Under the pieces are notes generated by a model. The model did not search any database, was not told where the DNA came from, and saw only the letters and a list, made by a program, of their open reading frames with translations. Made by a program: the position numbers and the translations under genes. From the NCBI GenBank assembly GCA_037039925.1, contig JAXRKP010000238.1, positions 1 through 64,000 of the forward strand: DNA of 64,000 nt, in the 5' to 3' direction. Shown piece after piece: positions 1 through 12,144 of this stretch. Each line of letters begins with the position of its first letter. Position 1 is the stretch's first letter. The stretch comes from Doris montereyensis. Taxonomy: Eukaryota > Mollusca > Gastropoda > Nudibranchia > Dorididae.

Positions 1-215
1 TAGTAGCTTGTCATGCCTTTTATGCACTAGGAGGCCTTCTCCTGCTCTAGCTCTATCTTTGACATCTACTCCTGAGAAGATTCTATGATTCGGTCCTACA
101 TTTTTCTATTCCTTGTCCATTTTCCTTTGCTTCTGTAATGGCCAAAATCCTACTTTGAAATTTTCTATTTCTTCAACTAATTCTTACTTTCCATTTATTG
201 CCCTAACGTTCCATG
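1..215 (-). mobile_element. LINE endonuclease-domain remnant (start of ORF2-like region)
   Basis: Read on the minus strand from about 215 downward, the DNA gives GTWNVRAINGK, then EEIENFKVGFWPL, then FSGVDVKDRARAGEGLLVHK. This is the order seen at the start of the AP-endonuclease domain of many non-LTR retrotransposons (GTWNVR...NGK...SGV...RA..G.G.L). Stops and frame changes interrupt it, so it is a dead fragment that continues off the left edge. The family is not determined. The match is from motif memory, not a search. Confidence 0.6.
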
Positions 216-359
216 TTCCACAAATCACAGTCCATATTCATTTCGAAGTTCGTCTTCGAAAGATCAAGCCGGTTATATTATATTTAGTTCTCTGAATCTG
301 TTTGGTTTTGAATAAGCAGGGGATTAGCCCATCACATGGACCTCCAATTCCTACCAGGC

Positions 360-475
360 CTTGTTATTTTCTGTCAGGGTTAACTCCCTTAGCCTTTAGT
401 CATTCAAGACCAGCCTGCAAGGCAGCAGGTTGTTATTTTCTGTCAGGGTTAACTCCTTTAGCCTTTGGTCTCTTC
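360..475. repeat. Two direct copies of a ~42-bp segment
   Basis: The segment starting tgttattttctgtcagggtt and running through ttagccttt occurs at about 361-403 and again at about 431-472, with one or two differences. It lies between the LINE remnant and the CT microsatellite and is probably part of an old interspersed repeat. Confidence 0.7.
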
Positions 476-497
476 TCCTCCCTCCCTCCGTCTCCGG

Positions 498-838
<341 letters not shown>

Positions 839-839
839 T

Positions 840-960
840 AAAAATCAAATTGAGAACAACTCCAAGCGTCTTTGCTTGAACCTACAACCTTTTGGTTGAG
901 ATGCAGACATTTTGTCTCTGGACCACTAAGTCCCCTGGATAGTCCTGTTAATGAAACTAC
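840..960 (-). mobile_element. tRNA-headed SINE fragment
   Basis: On the minus strand an A-box-like GTGGTCCAGAGAC is followed at tRNA spacing by a B-box-like GTAGGTTCAAGC. This is the usual head of a tRNA-derived SINE. The same GTGGTCCAGAG head recurs on the plus strand near 22400. Confidence 0.45.
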
Positions 961-1207
961 AGGTACCGTTACTGGAAAATGACAGCTGAGGCTTAACAAG
1001 CGTGATGACCCCCCCACGTCAAGCAAGGGTTCTTTTAAATACCCTTCTCTACATTCTTTTAGGCAAGACATCAACTACTGCCTCTAAGAGAATCTGCTCT
1101 TTGGACATGTGGGGTTAAGTTACAAAGGAACGTGTCTTCGTGTTTCATTGTGCGTTCCTTTGCATGGAGAGAAGATTGTCACTTTGAATGCGTATTATTC
1201 AAAAACA

Positions 1208-1532
1208 CCGTGTAAAAAGTAAGTAAGTAAGTAAATTAAGTTCTATCAAGGTCATTACGACCCATAGAGCCGGAACGTATGCCGGTTTCTGTAGCGTAAA
1301 GCGAACAGGTGATGATACTTTAGGTCCTAGACAGGACGCTAGTCTGACGCAGGTTTTCACTCCCAGGTTAATGCTTGTACCCATCTGCTTCTGTGTTGAT
1401 TCGGGAAAACGCGTGTCAAGTGTCTTTTCCAAGGAACACAACGTCGGGCCTAGCTTTGCAATGATTCGAACCATGCAGAGACTTCATGATCCCATGTCCG
1501 CAGCCTAACCCCTCGACCACGGACGCCACTTA
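1208..1532 (-). mobile_element. tRNA-derived SINE, family 1, near full length
   Basis: Read on the minus strand it begins with a tRNA-like head (A box GTGGTCGAGGGGTTAGGC, B box GGTTCGAATC). The body contains ccaaggaacacaacg and aggacgctagtctgacgcag, and it ends in a tail containing gtcattacgacccatagagc (plus-strand spelling). Copies sharing these blocks lie near 6310-6570, 19311 and 40756-41034. It ends at a short (AAGT)n run near 1219-1232. Confidence 0.75.
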
Positions 1533-1630
1533 CATACTTTGTAGGTAACACGAATGATCCAACTAAATCTTATATGAAGAAGAATTTGCAAAAAATTTGA
1601 AATATGTCTAACTTATCTTTTCTTCCGCAG

Positions 1631-1688
1631 AACAAATTTGGAGATGGTCCGAATCTTGAATCTGTACAACGGCAGCAGCGAAATCGAG
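1631..1688 (+). CDS. Unrecognised plus-strand gene, first visible exon
   Basis: A polypyrimidine tract and acceptor (ttcttccgcag) precede 58 coding bases that end at a consensus donor (gag|gtatgc). The exon begins with the last base of a split codon and then reads TNLEMVRILNLYNGSSEIE, ending in phase 0. This joins in frame to the exon at 3564. No domain is recognised. Earlier exons would lie beyond the left edge, because nothing convincing precedes it in the window. No start codon is assigned. Confidence 0.6.
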
Positions 1689-1796
1689 GTATGCATTGAG
1701 GAATTCCTTTGCGTCGTTGAAAACAAAGTCTTTGTTTGTTGTTTTGTTTGTTACAACCATCTTTAATGTGTATACATTTCACAACGTTTACTTATC

Positions 1797-2098
1797 AAAG
1801 GATTGTTAAATGAGCGAAGAATGTTAAATGGGCAAAGGATTGTTAAAATGAGCGAAGAATTGTTAAATGAGCGAAGGATTGTTAAATGAGCGAAGGATTG
1901 TTAAATGAGCGAAGAATTGTTAAATGAACGAAGGATTGTTAAATGAGCGAAGGATTGTTAAATGAGCGAAGAATTGTTAAACGAGCGAAGGATTGTTAAA
2001 TGAGCGAAGGATTGAAATGAGCGAAGAATTGCTAAATGAGCGAAGGATTGTTAAATGAGCGAAGAATTGTTAAATGAGCGAAGAATTGTTAAATGAGC
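1797..2098. repeat. 19-bp minisatellite
   Basis: About 15 imperfect head-to-tail copies of a unit close to gaaggattgttaaatgagc, inside the first intron of the plus-strand gene. Confidence 0.92.
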
Positions 2099-2183
2099 AA
2101 CGTAGAGTGTGGAATCAGTTTACGTATGGGGCATAATGGGCTAAAAGTCATGACATCTTACCGCCGAATGGGCCGGTGGACTA

Positions 2184-2271
2184 ATTAGTTGAATTAAAAA
2201 AATATAGTCAGACGCCAATAAGAGGCCATTAGTTGAATTAAAAAAATATAGTCAGACGCCAATAAGAGGCC
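2184..2271. repeat. 44-bp tandem duplication
   Basis: Two nearly identical copies (2184-2227 and 2228-2271) containing aaaaaaatatagtcagacgc. The core aaaaaaatatagtc appears again near 8687. Confidence 0.85.
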
Positions 2272-2695
2272 GCAAGAGCAAAAGATAAAGCTAAGAAAGA
2301 CAATGAAATTGAAAAGAGTATAGGAAAATTCCTCAAATTCATCTCCCGTGTTTCGTTTCTGAAAATCTACTCAAACGCATGTTTGATATGGATGAATTAT
2401 TTTTTTCTAAAACTAGTATGATTTGTTCTCATTAGTAGATGTAGAGAATGCAGATATTGATCAAGGTCGAGGAATCTAGAGATTTAAATGTAGATTTTAT
2501 ATGACATTAGATAGTTACGCTTTATTTCTACAAAAACAAAAACTGTAATCTAGAAATCTAGATAACAGAAAGGAGCCACAGTGGAGTGGAGTGGAAGTCA
2601 GAAACGACAATAAGTGACAACTGGGCAATTCTGTCTACGTACAATCACACACTGATGTATACATTCACACAGATGCATGTTTATATATATAGATA
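2272..2695. other. AT-rich intronic sequence, nothing recognised
   Basis: No credible exon, RNA gene or repeat is seen between the duplicated segment and the CATA microsatellite. Confidence 0.5.
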
Positions 2696-3302
2696 GATGC
2701 TTAAATACATACATACATACAGACAGACAGACATGCAAACAGACATACATACACACGGGGGTACATTACATACACACATACATACACAATACATAAATAC
2801 ACACATATATACATACACACATACATATACACATACATAATACAACATACATACATACATGCATGTACATTCATATACATACATACGTACATACATATAT
2901 ACATACATATATACATACATACATATATACATACATAATACATATATACATACATACACATATACATAAATACATGTACATTCATATACTTAAATACATA
3001 AACATGCTTAAATACATATATACATACATACATACATACATACATACATACATACATACATACATGTACACACATACATGAACATACATACACATATACA
3101 TACACACATACATACACACACATACATGTACATACATACATGCACACATACATACATACATACATACACACACATACATGTACATACATACACACACATA
3201 CATGTACATACATACATACATACACACACACATACATGTACATACATACATACATACATACATACATACATACATACATACATACATACATACATACATA
3301 CA

Positions 3303-3336
<34 letters not shown>

Positions 3337-3443
3337 AAACATTCATGTACATTTCATGCCTACATGAAAACAGAAAGACTGGCATAATACACACACACAC
3401 ACCCACACACACACTCACACACACTCTCACACACACACACACA
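2696..3443. repeat. Long CATA/CACA microsatellite
   Basis: About 750 bases of (CATA)n with CACA and CATG variants, ending in (CA)n at about 3389-3443. The three plus-strand frames and their complements are open by repetition (HTYIHT or MYVCMYVC), which is an artefact of the 4-base unit. Confidence 0.97.
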
Positions 3444-3563
3444 AAATAGTTTGTTATTACATACATTATAATTATGTTTTCCGGAGGGAAGAAAACAGGA
3501 AAGAAGAAACAAAGTAAAACTTACATATTGTTATCATATTCCCATTTCATTATTTTATCTTAG

Positions 3564-3636
3564 GTTCTGCCAAGAGGACAGAGACAAGCCTTTCGCTTCT
3601 GGTACAAACATGTTTATAAATACACCAACGACACAA
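3564..3636 (+). CDS. Unrecognised plus-strand gene, second visible exon
   Basis: The acceptor (tttatcttag) and donor (acacaa|gtgagt) bound 73 bases reading VLPRGQRQAFRFWYKHVYKY then TNDT plus one base, so it ends in phase 1. It follows the exon at 1631 in phase 0 and joins in frame to the exon at 9226, where the split codon becomes Ser. The segment is rich in basic and aromatic residues. I do not recognise the family. Phase agreement at both junctions is the main support. Confidence 0.65.
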
Positions 3637-3913
3637 GTGAGTACGACACCAAGGTGTTGCCATGACAACTTGGCTTAGTCAGATTAAGTAAGGGGTTAAC
3701 ATCAAACCGGATCCACATTGCCATTTTGGTACGCAAACGCTTGTCACCCCATATTAAGAGCAGAATGCGTCGAGAAACTTGCAAGTGAACAAACGATCAA
3801 AACCTACCAATAAGCATTAATTTTACGTTCTTTCCTTTAAAAAACACGGCCTGATTCATGAGCTAAAGCATGCATGCGGCGTTCATCTTCCCACTTTCTC
3901 TTAGAAAATCAAA

Positions 3914-4530
3914 CCCCCGTTGACCTTACTTCTGACACATTATATACTAATACTGCTGCTCCCAGGGTACAGTATTAACCCCATTTCTCTTCTCCTGTAC
4001 ACTGCAGACTGTAGATCCAAACATGACGACGTCATCATAGACAAATACGCGGACGATACTGGGGAAATTGAACTTATAATTAATAACAATGACATAAACT
4101 ATTTAAATGAAGTAGACAATTTTGTGAATTACATTGAATTAAATATTTCAAAAACTAAGGAAAGGATAAGCGATTTCCTGAAAAAAAATGAAATTGAACC
4201 CCTCCCCAGTCACAATAGAAGGGATAGAAATTGAACGAACACAGAGCTACAAGTATTTATTAATAGTAATTAATAACTCATGAAAAAGCGAACACACGGC
4301 TTTATTGCGTGAGAAAACTGAGATCTTTTCATGTCGATACACCCCTATTACAAATGTTCAATTCGTCAGTTATATATTCGGTGTTGACCTTTGGGCTTCC
4401 CAGTTGGGGTGGGAGCATAACTAAATTTGATAGAGGAGACTTGACGAGGTGATCAGAAAGGCAGGTGGGCTGATTGGGAACACAAAGGACTCATTTGACA
4501 CAGTTTATGAACGACGTATAACCAAACAAA
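3914..4530 (+). mobile_element. LINE reverse-transcriptase remnant
   Basis: The plus strand reads SINPISLLLYTADCRSK, then DKYADDTGEIELI, then EVDNFVNY and LNISKTKE. This is the palm region of a non-LTR reverse transcriptase with the (F/Y)ADD catalytic box. After a frameshift near 4200 it continues as VTIEGIEIERTQSYKYL, and later FGLPSWGG is readable. Several frame breaks and stops make it inactive. It lies in the second intron of the plus-strand gene and may share a 3' end with the ATT run at 5443. Confidence 0.85.
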
Positions 4531-4639
4531 CTGACTGACACCATTGATGACGAAACGCATCCACTCCGTGAAGACATTGTCTAAAAATAATTAAAAGTGG
4601 TAGGTTCAGAGTCCCAGGAGCCAACACAAACAGATACCT

Positions 4640-5330
4640 GAATTCATTCATTCCGTCGCAGTCAAGATTTTTAACAAAACAAATGGACGTGGGGGTTGGA
4701 CATGGATGAATGAGCTTTGACCGAGGGCGTGTATGTGGGGTTGGTTGGGATGTAGTAGGTGTGTGTGTGTGTGTGGGTGGGTGGGGGTTGCTACGCACTT
4801 CTGTGATGTATTTATCAACACAAATGGTGGGGGTGGGTTCTTATACTCTGGGTTCTCTGAGCGTCTAGGCATGGATGAATGAGCTTTGTCCGAAGGCGTG
4901 TGTATGGGGTCGGTTGAGATGAGTATAGTGTGTGTGTATGTGTGTGTGGGGGGGTGGGTCGAATGAGGTTGTGTATCCTGGGCGCATTTCTGTGATCTAT
5001 TTATCAAAACAAAATGGATGTGGGGGGGGGGAGGGGGGAAATGGATGCTTGAGCTTTGATCGGGGCAGGCATGTGCATAGGGGTCGGTTGGGTAGTGTTG
5101 TGTGATGGGTGGGAGATCGAATATGGTTGTATATCCTACGCATTTCTGTGATGTATTTATCAAAACAAATGGACGTAGGGGGGGGGGTGAGCATAGATGA
5201 ATGAGCTTTGACCAAAGGCGTGTGTGAGGGGGTCGATTGTGTGTGTGTGGGGGGGAGGCTGTGGGAGGGCTCGAATGATGTTGTATATCTTACGCATGTC
5301 TGTGATGTATTTGTCATACTAACAATCTTA
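4640..5330. repeat. ~155-190 bp tandem repeats, about four diverged copies
   Basis: The marker ttctgtgatgtatttatcaa recurs near 4800, 4987, 5140 and, diverged, 5296. Each copy also carries gatgaatgagctttgaccga-like and GT-rich blocks. The array lies directly 3' of the LINE remnant and may be its amplified 3' region. Confidence 0.8.
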
Positions 5331-5430
5331 TTATATTACTGCATTAATGTTTAGCTATTTTAATAATGAATAGATCTATATATTATGATTTTAAACTTAC
5401 TTATGAGGAACAGAATGTAATTTCCTTCTT

Positions 5431-5850
<420 letters not shown>

Positions 5851-5997
5851 GGTCTATAATATGTTGATTAAACAATGGCCTACATACATTACATAGCCGA
5901 ACAAAATTGCTTAGCTCATTTTGCCTTTCAAAAATTAATTTTTAAAAAAGGGGTTTTTCTTTAATGATCACAACGACATTTTCTACGATCGTATTTT

Positions 5998-6340
5998 GTA
6001 TAAGTAATGTTCAATCAAGGCCGTTACGACCAATAAAACCGTTGTATAAGTAATGTTCAATCAAGGCCGTTACGACCAATAAAACCGTTATATAAGTAAT
6101 GTTCAATCAAGGCCGTTACGACCAATAAAACCGTTATATAAGTAATGTTCAATCAAGGCCGTTACGACCAATAAAACCGTTATATAAGTAATGTTCAATC
6201 AAGGCCGTTACGACCAATAAAACCGTTATATAAGTAATGTTCAATCGTTACGACCAATAAAACCGTTATATAAGTATTTCAATCAAGCCGTTACGACCAA
6301 TAAAACCGTTGTATAAGTAATCTCAATCAAGGCCGTTACG
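5998..6340. repeat. 46-bp tandem array derived from a SINE tail
   Basis: About seven copies, the first five almost identical, containing caatcaaggccgttacgacc and aataaaaccgt. The same block is the tail of SINE family 1, and the array runs directly into a SINE copy at 6310-6570. Confidence 0.9.
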
Positions 6341-6570
6341 ACATTTCCGGGAGCTTTCCTCAATAGCGTCAAGCGGAACACGGATATAAAAATATCCTGG
6401 ACAGGACACTAGTCTGATGCAGGTTTTAATTATCAGCAACTGCTTGTACCCATTTTCACTTGATGAGTAAGGAAAATATTGTTAAGTGTCTTTCCCAAGG
6501 AATACAACGTCGGAACTACCTTTGCCAGGATTCGAACCCGGACCTCATGATGACAGCCTAACCATCGGCC
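6310..6570 (-). mobile_element. tRNA-derived SINE, family 1
   Basis: On the minus strand there is an A-box-like GGCCGATGGTTAGGCTGTC and a B box GGGTTCGAATCC, followed by the family body (ccaaggaatacaacgtcgg and aggacactagtctgatgcag in plus spelling). Its tail is amplified as the neighbouring 46-bp array. Confidence 0.75.
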
Positions 6571-7053
6571 ATGATCAATAAAATCTAGGTAAATTAAACT
6601 AGACACAATATGACCATGAGGAATAGAACTTACGTGATTTAAGAATATTAACCGTTGTTGTAGGGAAATGAGTTTGTCATCACGAGATTTGTTCAAAATC
6701 CATGGCTGGCCCAGGTTTTTTTTCAAGATGTTGTTTTAGTAGAGGTATTTCACTTACTTTTCACTCGGCTCAGGTGTGAATGCCTAATCAACTATAGGTA
6801 CAGAAAGATCTTGTCAGAATTTTACCGTTAACAATAACAGTGAAGATGATGTCATTATGTTCTTAGGAAGTTGAGAAAATCTTTGAATGAAATTTTGTTT
6901 GTTTGGGGATATAAATAATGAACAGTCGGTGAATCTGCACTTGAGCTGGGACACAGACCAGGGACTCTTCTTTATCTTTTTATCTTTATATTATATATTA
7001 CAACACGATCGAAAATATAGAAAGATAAATAAATAATATAATATACGGAATAA

Positions 7054-7117
<64 letters not shown>

Positions 7118-7478
7118 TATTATTTAAAACTTTCAACCCCATGAAGTATGACTTTGAATATTATATGGTTGCAACTTAACGAGATTGTACATTAACATGA
7201 AGAATCTGAAATTTTACTTTTGAAAAAAGAGTATAGATTTTTCTAATAAGGGTTTGATAGGACTTTCATGATAAGCACCGGTTCTGTGAGCTGTCATCTT
7301 TCAAGGACATGCAGTTTAATTTATTTATCACAAACAAACACATAGTGCTAATTTAAAGCTTTATGTAATCAGATGTATGATCTCCATCACCTCTCCTCCA
7401 CTTGGATTTTTCCTCAAATGAAAAGAAGAAATAATAAATATTAAAATTCACATCGAACAATATTATCACATACTTATA
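6571..7478. repeat. Intronic DNA with a (TA)n run at 7062-7112
   Basis: Apart from about 50 bases of alternating TA at 7062-7112, I see no gene or recognisable repeat here. Confidence 0.7.
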
Positions 7479-8582
7479 TCATACCATTATTGAGTGAATA
7501 TGATGTCATTAGATTTGTTAATTTACCGTTGATGAGTGAACATGATGTCATTAGATTTGTTAATTTACCGTTGATGACTGAACATGATGTCATTAGATTT
7601 GTTAATTTCTTGATGAGTGAACATGATGTCATTAGATTTGTTAACTCTGTTGATGAGTGAACATGATGTCATTAGATTTGTTAATTTACCGTTGATGAGG
7701 AACATGATGTCATAAGATTTGTTAATTTACTGTTGATGAGTAAACATGGTGTCATTAGATTTGTTAATTTACCGTTGATGAGTAAACATGGTGTCATTAG
7801 ATTTGTTAATTTACATTGATGAGTGAACATGGTGTCATTAGATCCACATTAATTTACTGTTGATGAGGAAGATGATGTCATTAGATTTGTTAATTTACCG
7901 TTGATGATGAACATGATGTCATTAGATTTGTTAATCACCGTTGATGAGTGAACATGATGTCATTAGATTTGTTAATTTACTGTTGATGAGTGAACATGGT
8001 GTCATTAGATTTGTTAATTTACTGTTGATGAGTGAACATGATGTCATTAGATTTGTTAATTTCCCGTTGATGAATGTACATGATGTTATTAGATTTGTTA
8101 ATACTACCATTGATGAGTGAAGATGATGTCATTAGATTTGTTAATTTACCATTGATGAGTGAAGATGATGTCATTAGATTTGTTAATTTACCATTGATGA
8201 GTGAACATGATGTCATTAAGTTTGTTAATTTACCGTTGATGAGTGAACATGATGTCATTAGATTTGTTAATTTACCGTTGATGAGTGAAGATGATGTTTA
8301 GATTTGTTAATTCACCGTTGATGAGTGAAGATGATGTCATTAGATTTGTTAATTTACCGTTGATGAGTGAAGATGATGTCATTAGATTTGTTAATTTACT
8401 GTTGATGAGTGAAGATGATGTCATTAGATTTGTTAATTTACCGTTGATGAGTGAAGATGACCATTAGATTTGTTAATTTACTGTTGATGAGTGAAGATGA
8501 TGTCATTAGATTTGTTAATTTACCGTTGATGAGTGAAGATGATGTCATTAGATTAGATTTGTTAATTTACCGTTGATGAACA
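7479..8582. repeat. 42-bp minisatellite, array 1
   Basis: About 26 copies of a unit close to gatttgttaatttaccgttg followed by atgagtgaacatgatgtcatta. A few copies have small deletions. Because 42 is a multiple of 3, 14-residue repeats are open on both strands (RFVNLPLMSEDDVI on plus, NGKLTNLMTSSSLI on minus). It lies in an intron and I do not treat it as coding. Confidence 0.95.
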
Positions 8583-9225
8583 TCCACGACGTTTTTGTTT
8601 GTTTGTTGTTATTGTTTTTAACTTTTAAGCAGGACGTTATCGTCTTTTGCTTTAAGTTACCACGATGAAAAGAGGAAAAGATAAAAAAAATATAGTCCCC
8701 ACGGAACAATAATTTGTTAATTTACCATTGATATAATATATATATACGGTACTAGATTTGTTAATTTACCATTGATATATATATATATATAGTATATACA
8801 TATAATTTTTTTTTACTTTGGCTTGATTTGATTTGATTTTACCATTGTATCCATAAGTGCAATGATCTCCAGGGTTTTGTTAGGATTTTTTTTAATTGCC
8901 AGGACTTGTAAACAGTCAAGGATCTTTAACGCGTTATATAACATGACAGAGTGTTGTCTCTGATGGGATTAGGGGTTGATCCACCTACCCAGGGGTTGAT
9001 TTATCCAAAAAAATCGAAAAAAATTGTTCAACTGTCGGCGGGGCTTGAGCCTAGAATTTGTTTGACATTTACCAAATCTCCTATTCAATTATAGCAGTGC
9101 ATAAAAAGCAACATCAAAACGCCGTAGTATGTCTTTAGTAGTCATATGACTCTGGTCCAGTCTGGGGGTTTTTCCGGTGGGATTGATGTTGCTTTTTATT
9201 TTCTTTCTCCTTCTTCTTCATTCAG
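8583..9225. other. Intronic spacer with single units of the 42-bp repeat
   Basis: Isolated half-units (ttgttaatttaccattgata) occur near 8712 and 8757, next to short TA runs. The rest is AT-rich with no recognised feature, up to the acceptor of the exon at 9226. Confidence 0.6.
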
Positions 9226-9537
9226 GTCACGTTATTCACATTACGTCAGAAAAGAATTCACCGCCTCCACATGGAATTCAAATCAGAAAAGGGATGACGG
9301 TAGTTTCTCCAGGGATTTTGTCAAATTTTGATCACCGAGCCGAAGGTGAAGGACTTTCTGGACTGGGTGTCAGGCGGTGTACAGCCCAGATGAATATTTT
9401 TGGTCTTCATTTACCATTCGGCACAAACCTAAATGTCCATGGAGGGTATAATGGTAGAATTTGTTCGATGGCGGATGATGACATCATTGACTACAAGTTC
9501 ATTTACCCATACCAGTTCGGGCGGGTGGGTGTTACTG
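9226..9537 (+). CDS. Unrecognised plus-strand gene, third visible exon
   Basis: A strong polypyrimidine tract and acceptor (cttcttcttcattcag) and a donor (ttactg|gtaggt) enclose 312 bases that are open in one frame. It reads (S)HVIHITSEKNSPPPHGIQ, later LGVRRCTAQMNIFGLHLPFG, then GGYNGRICSMADDDIIDYKF, and ends FGRVGVTG plus one base. It joins the exon at 3564 in phase 1. There are two cysteines and no transmembrane segment; a beta-rich extracellular domain is possible. The family is not recognised. Confidence 0.7.
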
Positions 9538-9644
9538 GTAGGTCCTGATTTTCCCATTGATCACTTATCTTTCATGACGCTGTTTCCTCTAATTCACTTT
9601 GAGATCGCCGCAATGGTAATTTCAAAGAAACAAACAAACCCACA

Positions 9645-10590
9645 CTTTTGATGAGTGACCATGACATCATCAGATTTGTTAATTTACCATTTATTAATGA
9701 CCATGACGTTATCAGTTTGTTAATTTACCATTGATGAGTGACCATGACGGTACTAGATTTGTTAATTTACCATTGATGAGTGACCATGACGGTACTAGAT
9801 TTGTTAATTTACCATTGATGAGTGACCATGACGTTATCAGATTTGTTAATTTACCATTGATGAGTGACCATGACGGTACTAGATTTGTTAATTTACCATT
9901 GATGAATGACCATGACGGTACTAGATTTGTTAATTTACCATTGATGAGTGACCATGACGTTATCAGATTTGTTAATTTACCATTGATGAATGATGACATA
10001 GATTTGTTAATTTACCATTGATGAGATTTGTTAATTTGTTAATTTACCATTGATGAGTGACCATGACATTGATGAGCGACCATGACGGTACTAGATTTGT
10101 TAATTTACCATTGATGAGTGACCATGAGTTAATTTACCATTGATGAGTGACCATGACGGTACTAGATTTGTTAATTTACCATTGATGAGTCATCAGATTT
10201 GTTAATTTACCATTGATGAGTGACCATGACGGACTAGATTTGTTAATTTACCATTGATGAATGACCATTTGATTTGTAAATTTACCATTGATGAGTTTGT
10301 TATTTGTTAATTTACCATTGATTTACCATTGATGAGTGACCATGACGGTATCTAGATTTGTTAATTTACCATTGATGAGTGACCTAGATGACATCGGTGA
10401 GGAACTAGACTTGTTAATTTACCATCAATGAGTGACCATTGAGTACTAGATTATTTGTTGACATAAGACATGGATCAGACAACCACATTGATGATGACCA
10501 TGACGGTATAGATTTGTTAATTTACCATTGATGAGTGACCATGACGTCATCAGATTTGTCAATTTACCATTGATGAGTTAATAGATTTGT
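9645..10590. repeat. 42-bp minisatellite, array 2
   Basis: About 20 copies of the array-1 unit in a variant form (atttaccattgatgagtgac, catgacggtactagatttgt), with many truncated or rearranged copies towards the right end. It starts about 110 bases after the exon at 9226-9537. Confidence 0.95.
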
Positions 10591-10837
10591 TAAAAAATGA
10601 GTCTGTTAATTTCATTGTCAATTTTCTTTCACCTTGTGTTTGACGTTCAGATTTTTTTTGGCTAGACTTGTTTTTTCTTCTAAAAATTGACATAAGACGG
10701 ATACAACACATCGAATGACACATGTGTTAACACAATGGAAGCACTTGAAATGAATTGTTTAATATTAAAAATAAGGTAGAAACAGCAATATGCCAACTTT
10801 TGAACAGCAATATTCTCTTTCAATCGAATGTTCCCAG

Positions 10838-10956
10838 GTTCACTGCCCACACGAGGTTTCATCACAGCCTACGCGTCCTGGCCCAGGCAAAATCCATGTG
10901 CCACCATGCGAGTTCGACTCATTTGCATATTCTCAACGGAAGACCTTCCTCACTGA
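10838..10956 (+). CDS. Possible terminal exon of the plus-strand gene
   Basis: An acceptor (caatcgaatgttcccag) opens a frame that matches the phase-1 end of the exon at 9537: (G)SLPTRGFITAYASWPRQN, then PCATMRVRLICIFSTEDLPH and a TGA at 10954. The phase match and the ITAYASW-like strand pattern support it. The two other frames are also open here, and LINE debris begins about 110 bases further on, so it may be chance. Confidence 0.35.
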
Positions 10957-11064
10957 ACCGTGTTCCTCATTTGTTTGCCAACAAATTTTACGTTTCACAC
11001 CATCCAGCGGCACTGCACTGTCTAGACGAAAGACTCTACAATTACACTGTGCATGGAGTTGTTA

Positions 11065-11480
11065 GAGATTTAAGTTTTTATCAAAGTCAAGTGGCGATGA
11101 AGCCAAGGAAGGAATTCTCATGACAGCGGAGAATGATTCCAACGGATCACACTTAAATTCGGATGAACAGGTTTGACTGGGAACTTGAAGAGGTGTTTCG
11201 TTTGACCATATTGTTGTTCTCTCTGATGTGTAGAGCGGACACTGCTTGAGGACATGTTCAGTGTTCTGGTGGGACACTCCGCATTCACACCTTTCTGATT
11301 CCCCAACTTTTAGTTTCAGATAGTGGTACATAATACATTGTGTTCTAGAGTTGTGTCCAGTCCTGAGTCTGAAAAGCACGATTCTGAGGCTATTCAGTAG
11401 TTGATACAGTCTGGTACCCATGGTATTTTCTCTTTGTTTCCTCATTGTGCCAATGGGACTATGGCACCAGTACATAATAT
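11065..11480 (-). mobile_element. LINE C-terminal (zinc-knuckle) remnant
   Basis: The minus strand encodes LFRLRTGHNSRTQCIMYHYL, then GESERCECGVSHQNTEHVLK and QCPLYTSERTTIW. The order RLRTGH...C.CG...T..H.L..CP is the C-terminal region of RNase H/CCHC-type LINEs. It is truncated at both ends and no reverse transcriptase is attached. Confidence 0.8.
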
Positions 11481-11799
11481 ACTTATTTGCGAAAAAAACG
11501 ACAACAAAAAAACTGCACACCTAATATATTTTTACTCTTTTTACCCATATTAATCGATATGAGAAATATTTTAGGTAGAAAATGAATCATATCCATTTCT
11601 GTGTTGGCAACTAAAAATAAACTTGCACATTGTTGACTTTGGTGTCTTGAACTTCCATGATTTATTCCAGTAGGTACATTTTCAAAAGTCTTGAGATTCA
11701 ATATGTGTATATCCATCTCTTGTCAGGAATACTGCGGTAAAAAGCTGGACCATTGAACATACACGTCTTTGAATTTTGAGTCTGTGGAATAGCACTCCA

Positions 11800-12110
11800 A
11801 GCATTTGCGATTGCTCTTTGAAGTGCAGGTAGAGTTTTTGGTTTGTTCGAGTAGCGCCTTCACTTTCACCTTGATGATATCCCATAAATGCTCTATGGGG
11901 TTGAAATCAGGACTAAGTGCTGGCCAGGGTTGAAGTGTATTTATGTGTGGCTCAAGATACAAAATGTCCTGTGAGCTGGTGCATTGTCCTGCATGAAGAT
12001 GAGGTTTTCGTACTCTCACATCAAAGGGGCAATGATTTTGTAAAAATTTGCCATGTAACAACTGCAGTAATCCAAATAAGAGGCAGAAATACACAATAGT
12101 TAATCTCAGA
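11800..12110 (-). pseudogene. Tc1/mariner transposase remnant
   Basis: On the minus strand one frame reads FMQDNAPAHRTFCILSH, which contains the second catalytic Asp (QDNAPAH). Directly after it another frame reads INTLQPWPALSPDFNPIEHL followed by WDI, which contains the NPIE catalytic Glu. The Asp to Glu spacing is about 34 residues, as in DD34E Tc1 elements, but a frameshift separates them. The N-terminal part is not readable and no inverted termini are seen. Confidence 0.85.
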
Positions 12111-12144
12111 CTTTTGAAAACGTACCTTCTGGAATAAATCATGG

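Noticed and set aside
2681..3466. Open frames with MYVCMYVC or HTYIHT repeats
   Set aside because: A 4-base unit gives open frames in every phase; it is a CATA microsatellite.
5998..6340. CRISPR-like direct repeats
   Set aside because: The units are contiguous tandem repeats without unique spacers, in an intron-bearing eukaryotic genome. The same applies to the other arrays.
7479..10590. 14-residue protein repeats (RFVNLPLMSEDDVI / NGKLTNLMTSSSLI)
   Set aside because: A 42-bp unit keeps frames open on both strands. Copies with deletions break the frame, there is no splice context, and the arrays lie in introns.
10755..11123. 122-codon plus-strand open frame
   Set aside because: The composition looks random (His- and Ser-rich), and it overlaps LINE debris on the other strand. 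Only the part in the third frame at 10838-10956 was kept, as a low-confidence exon.
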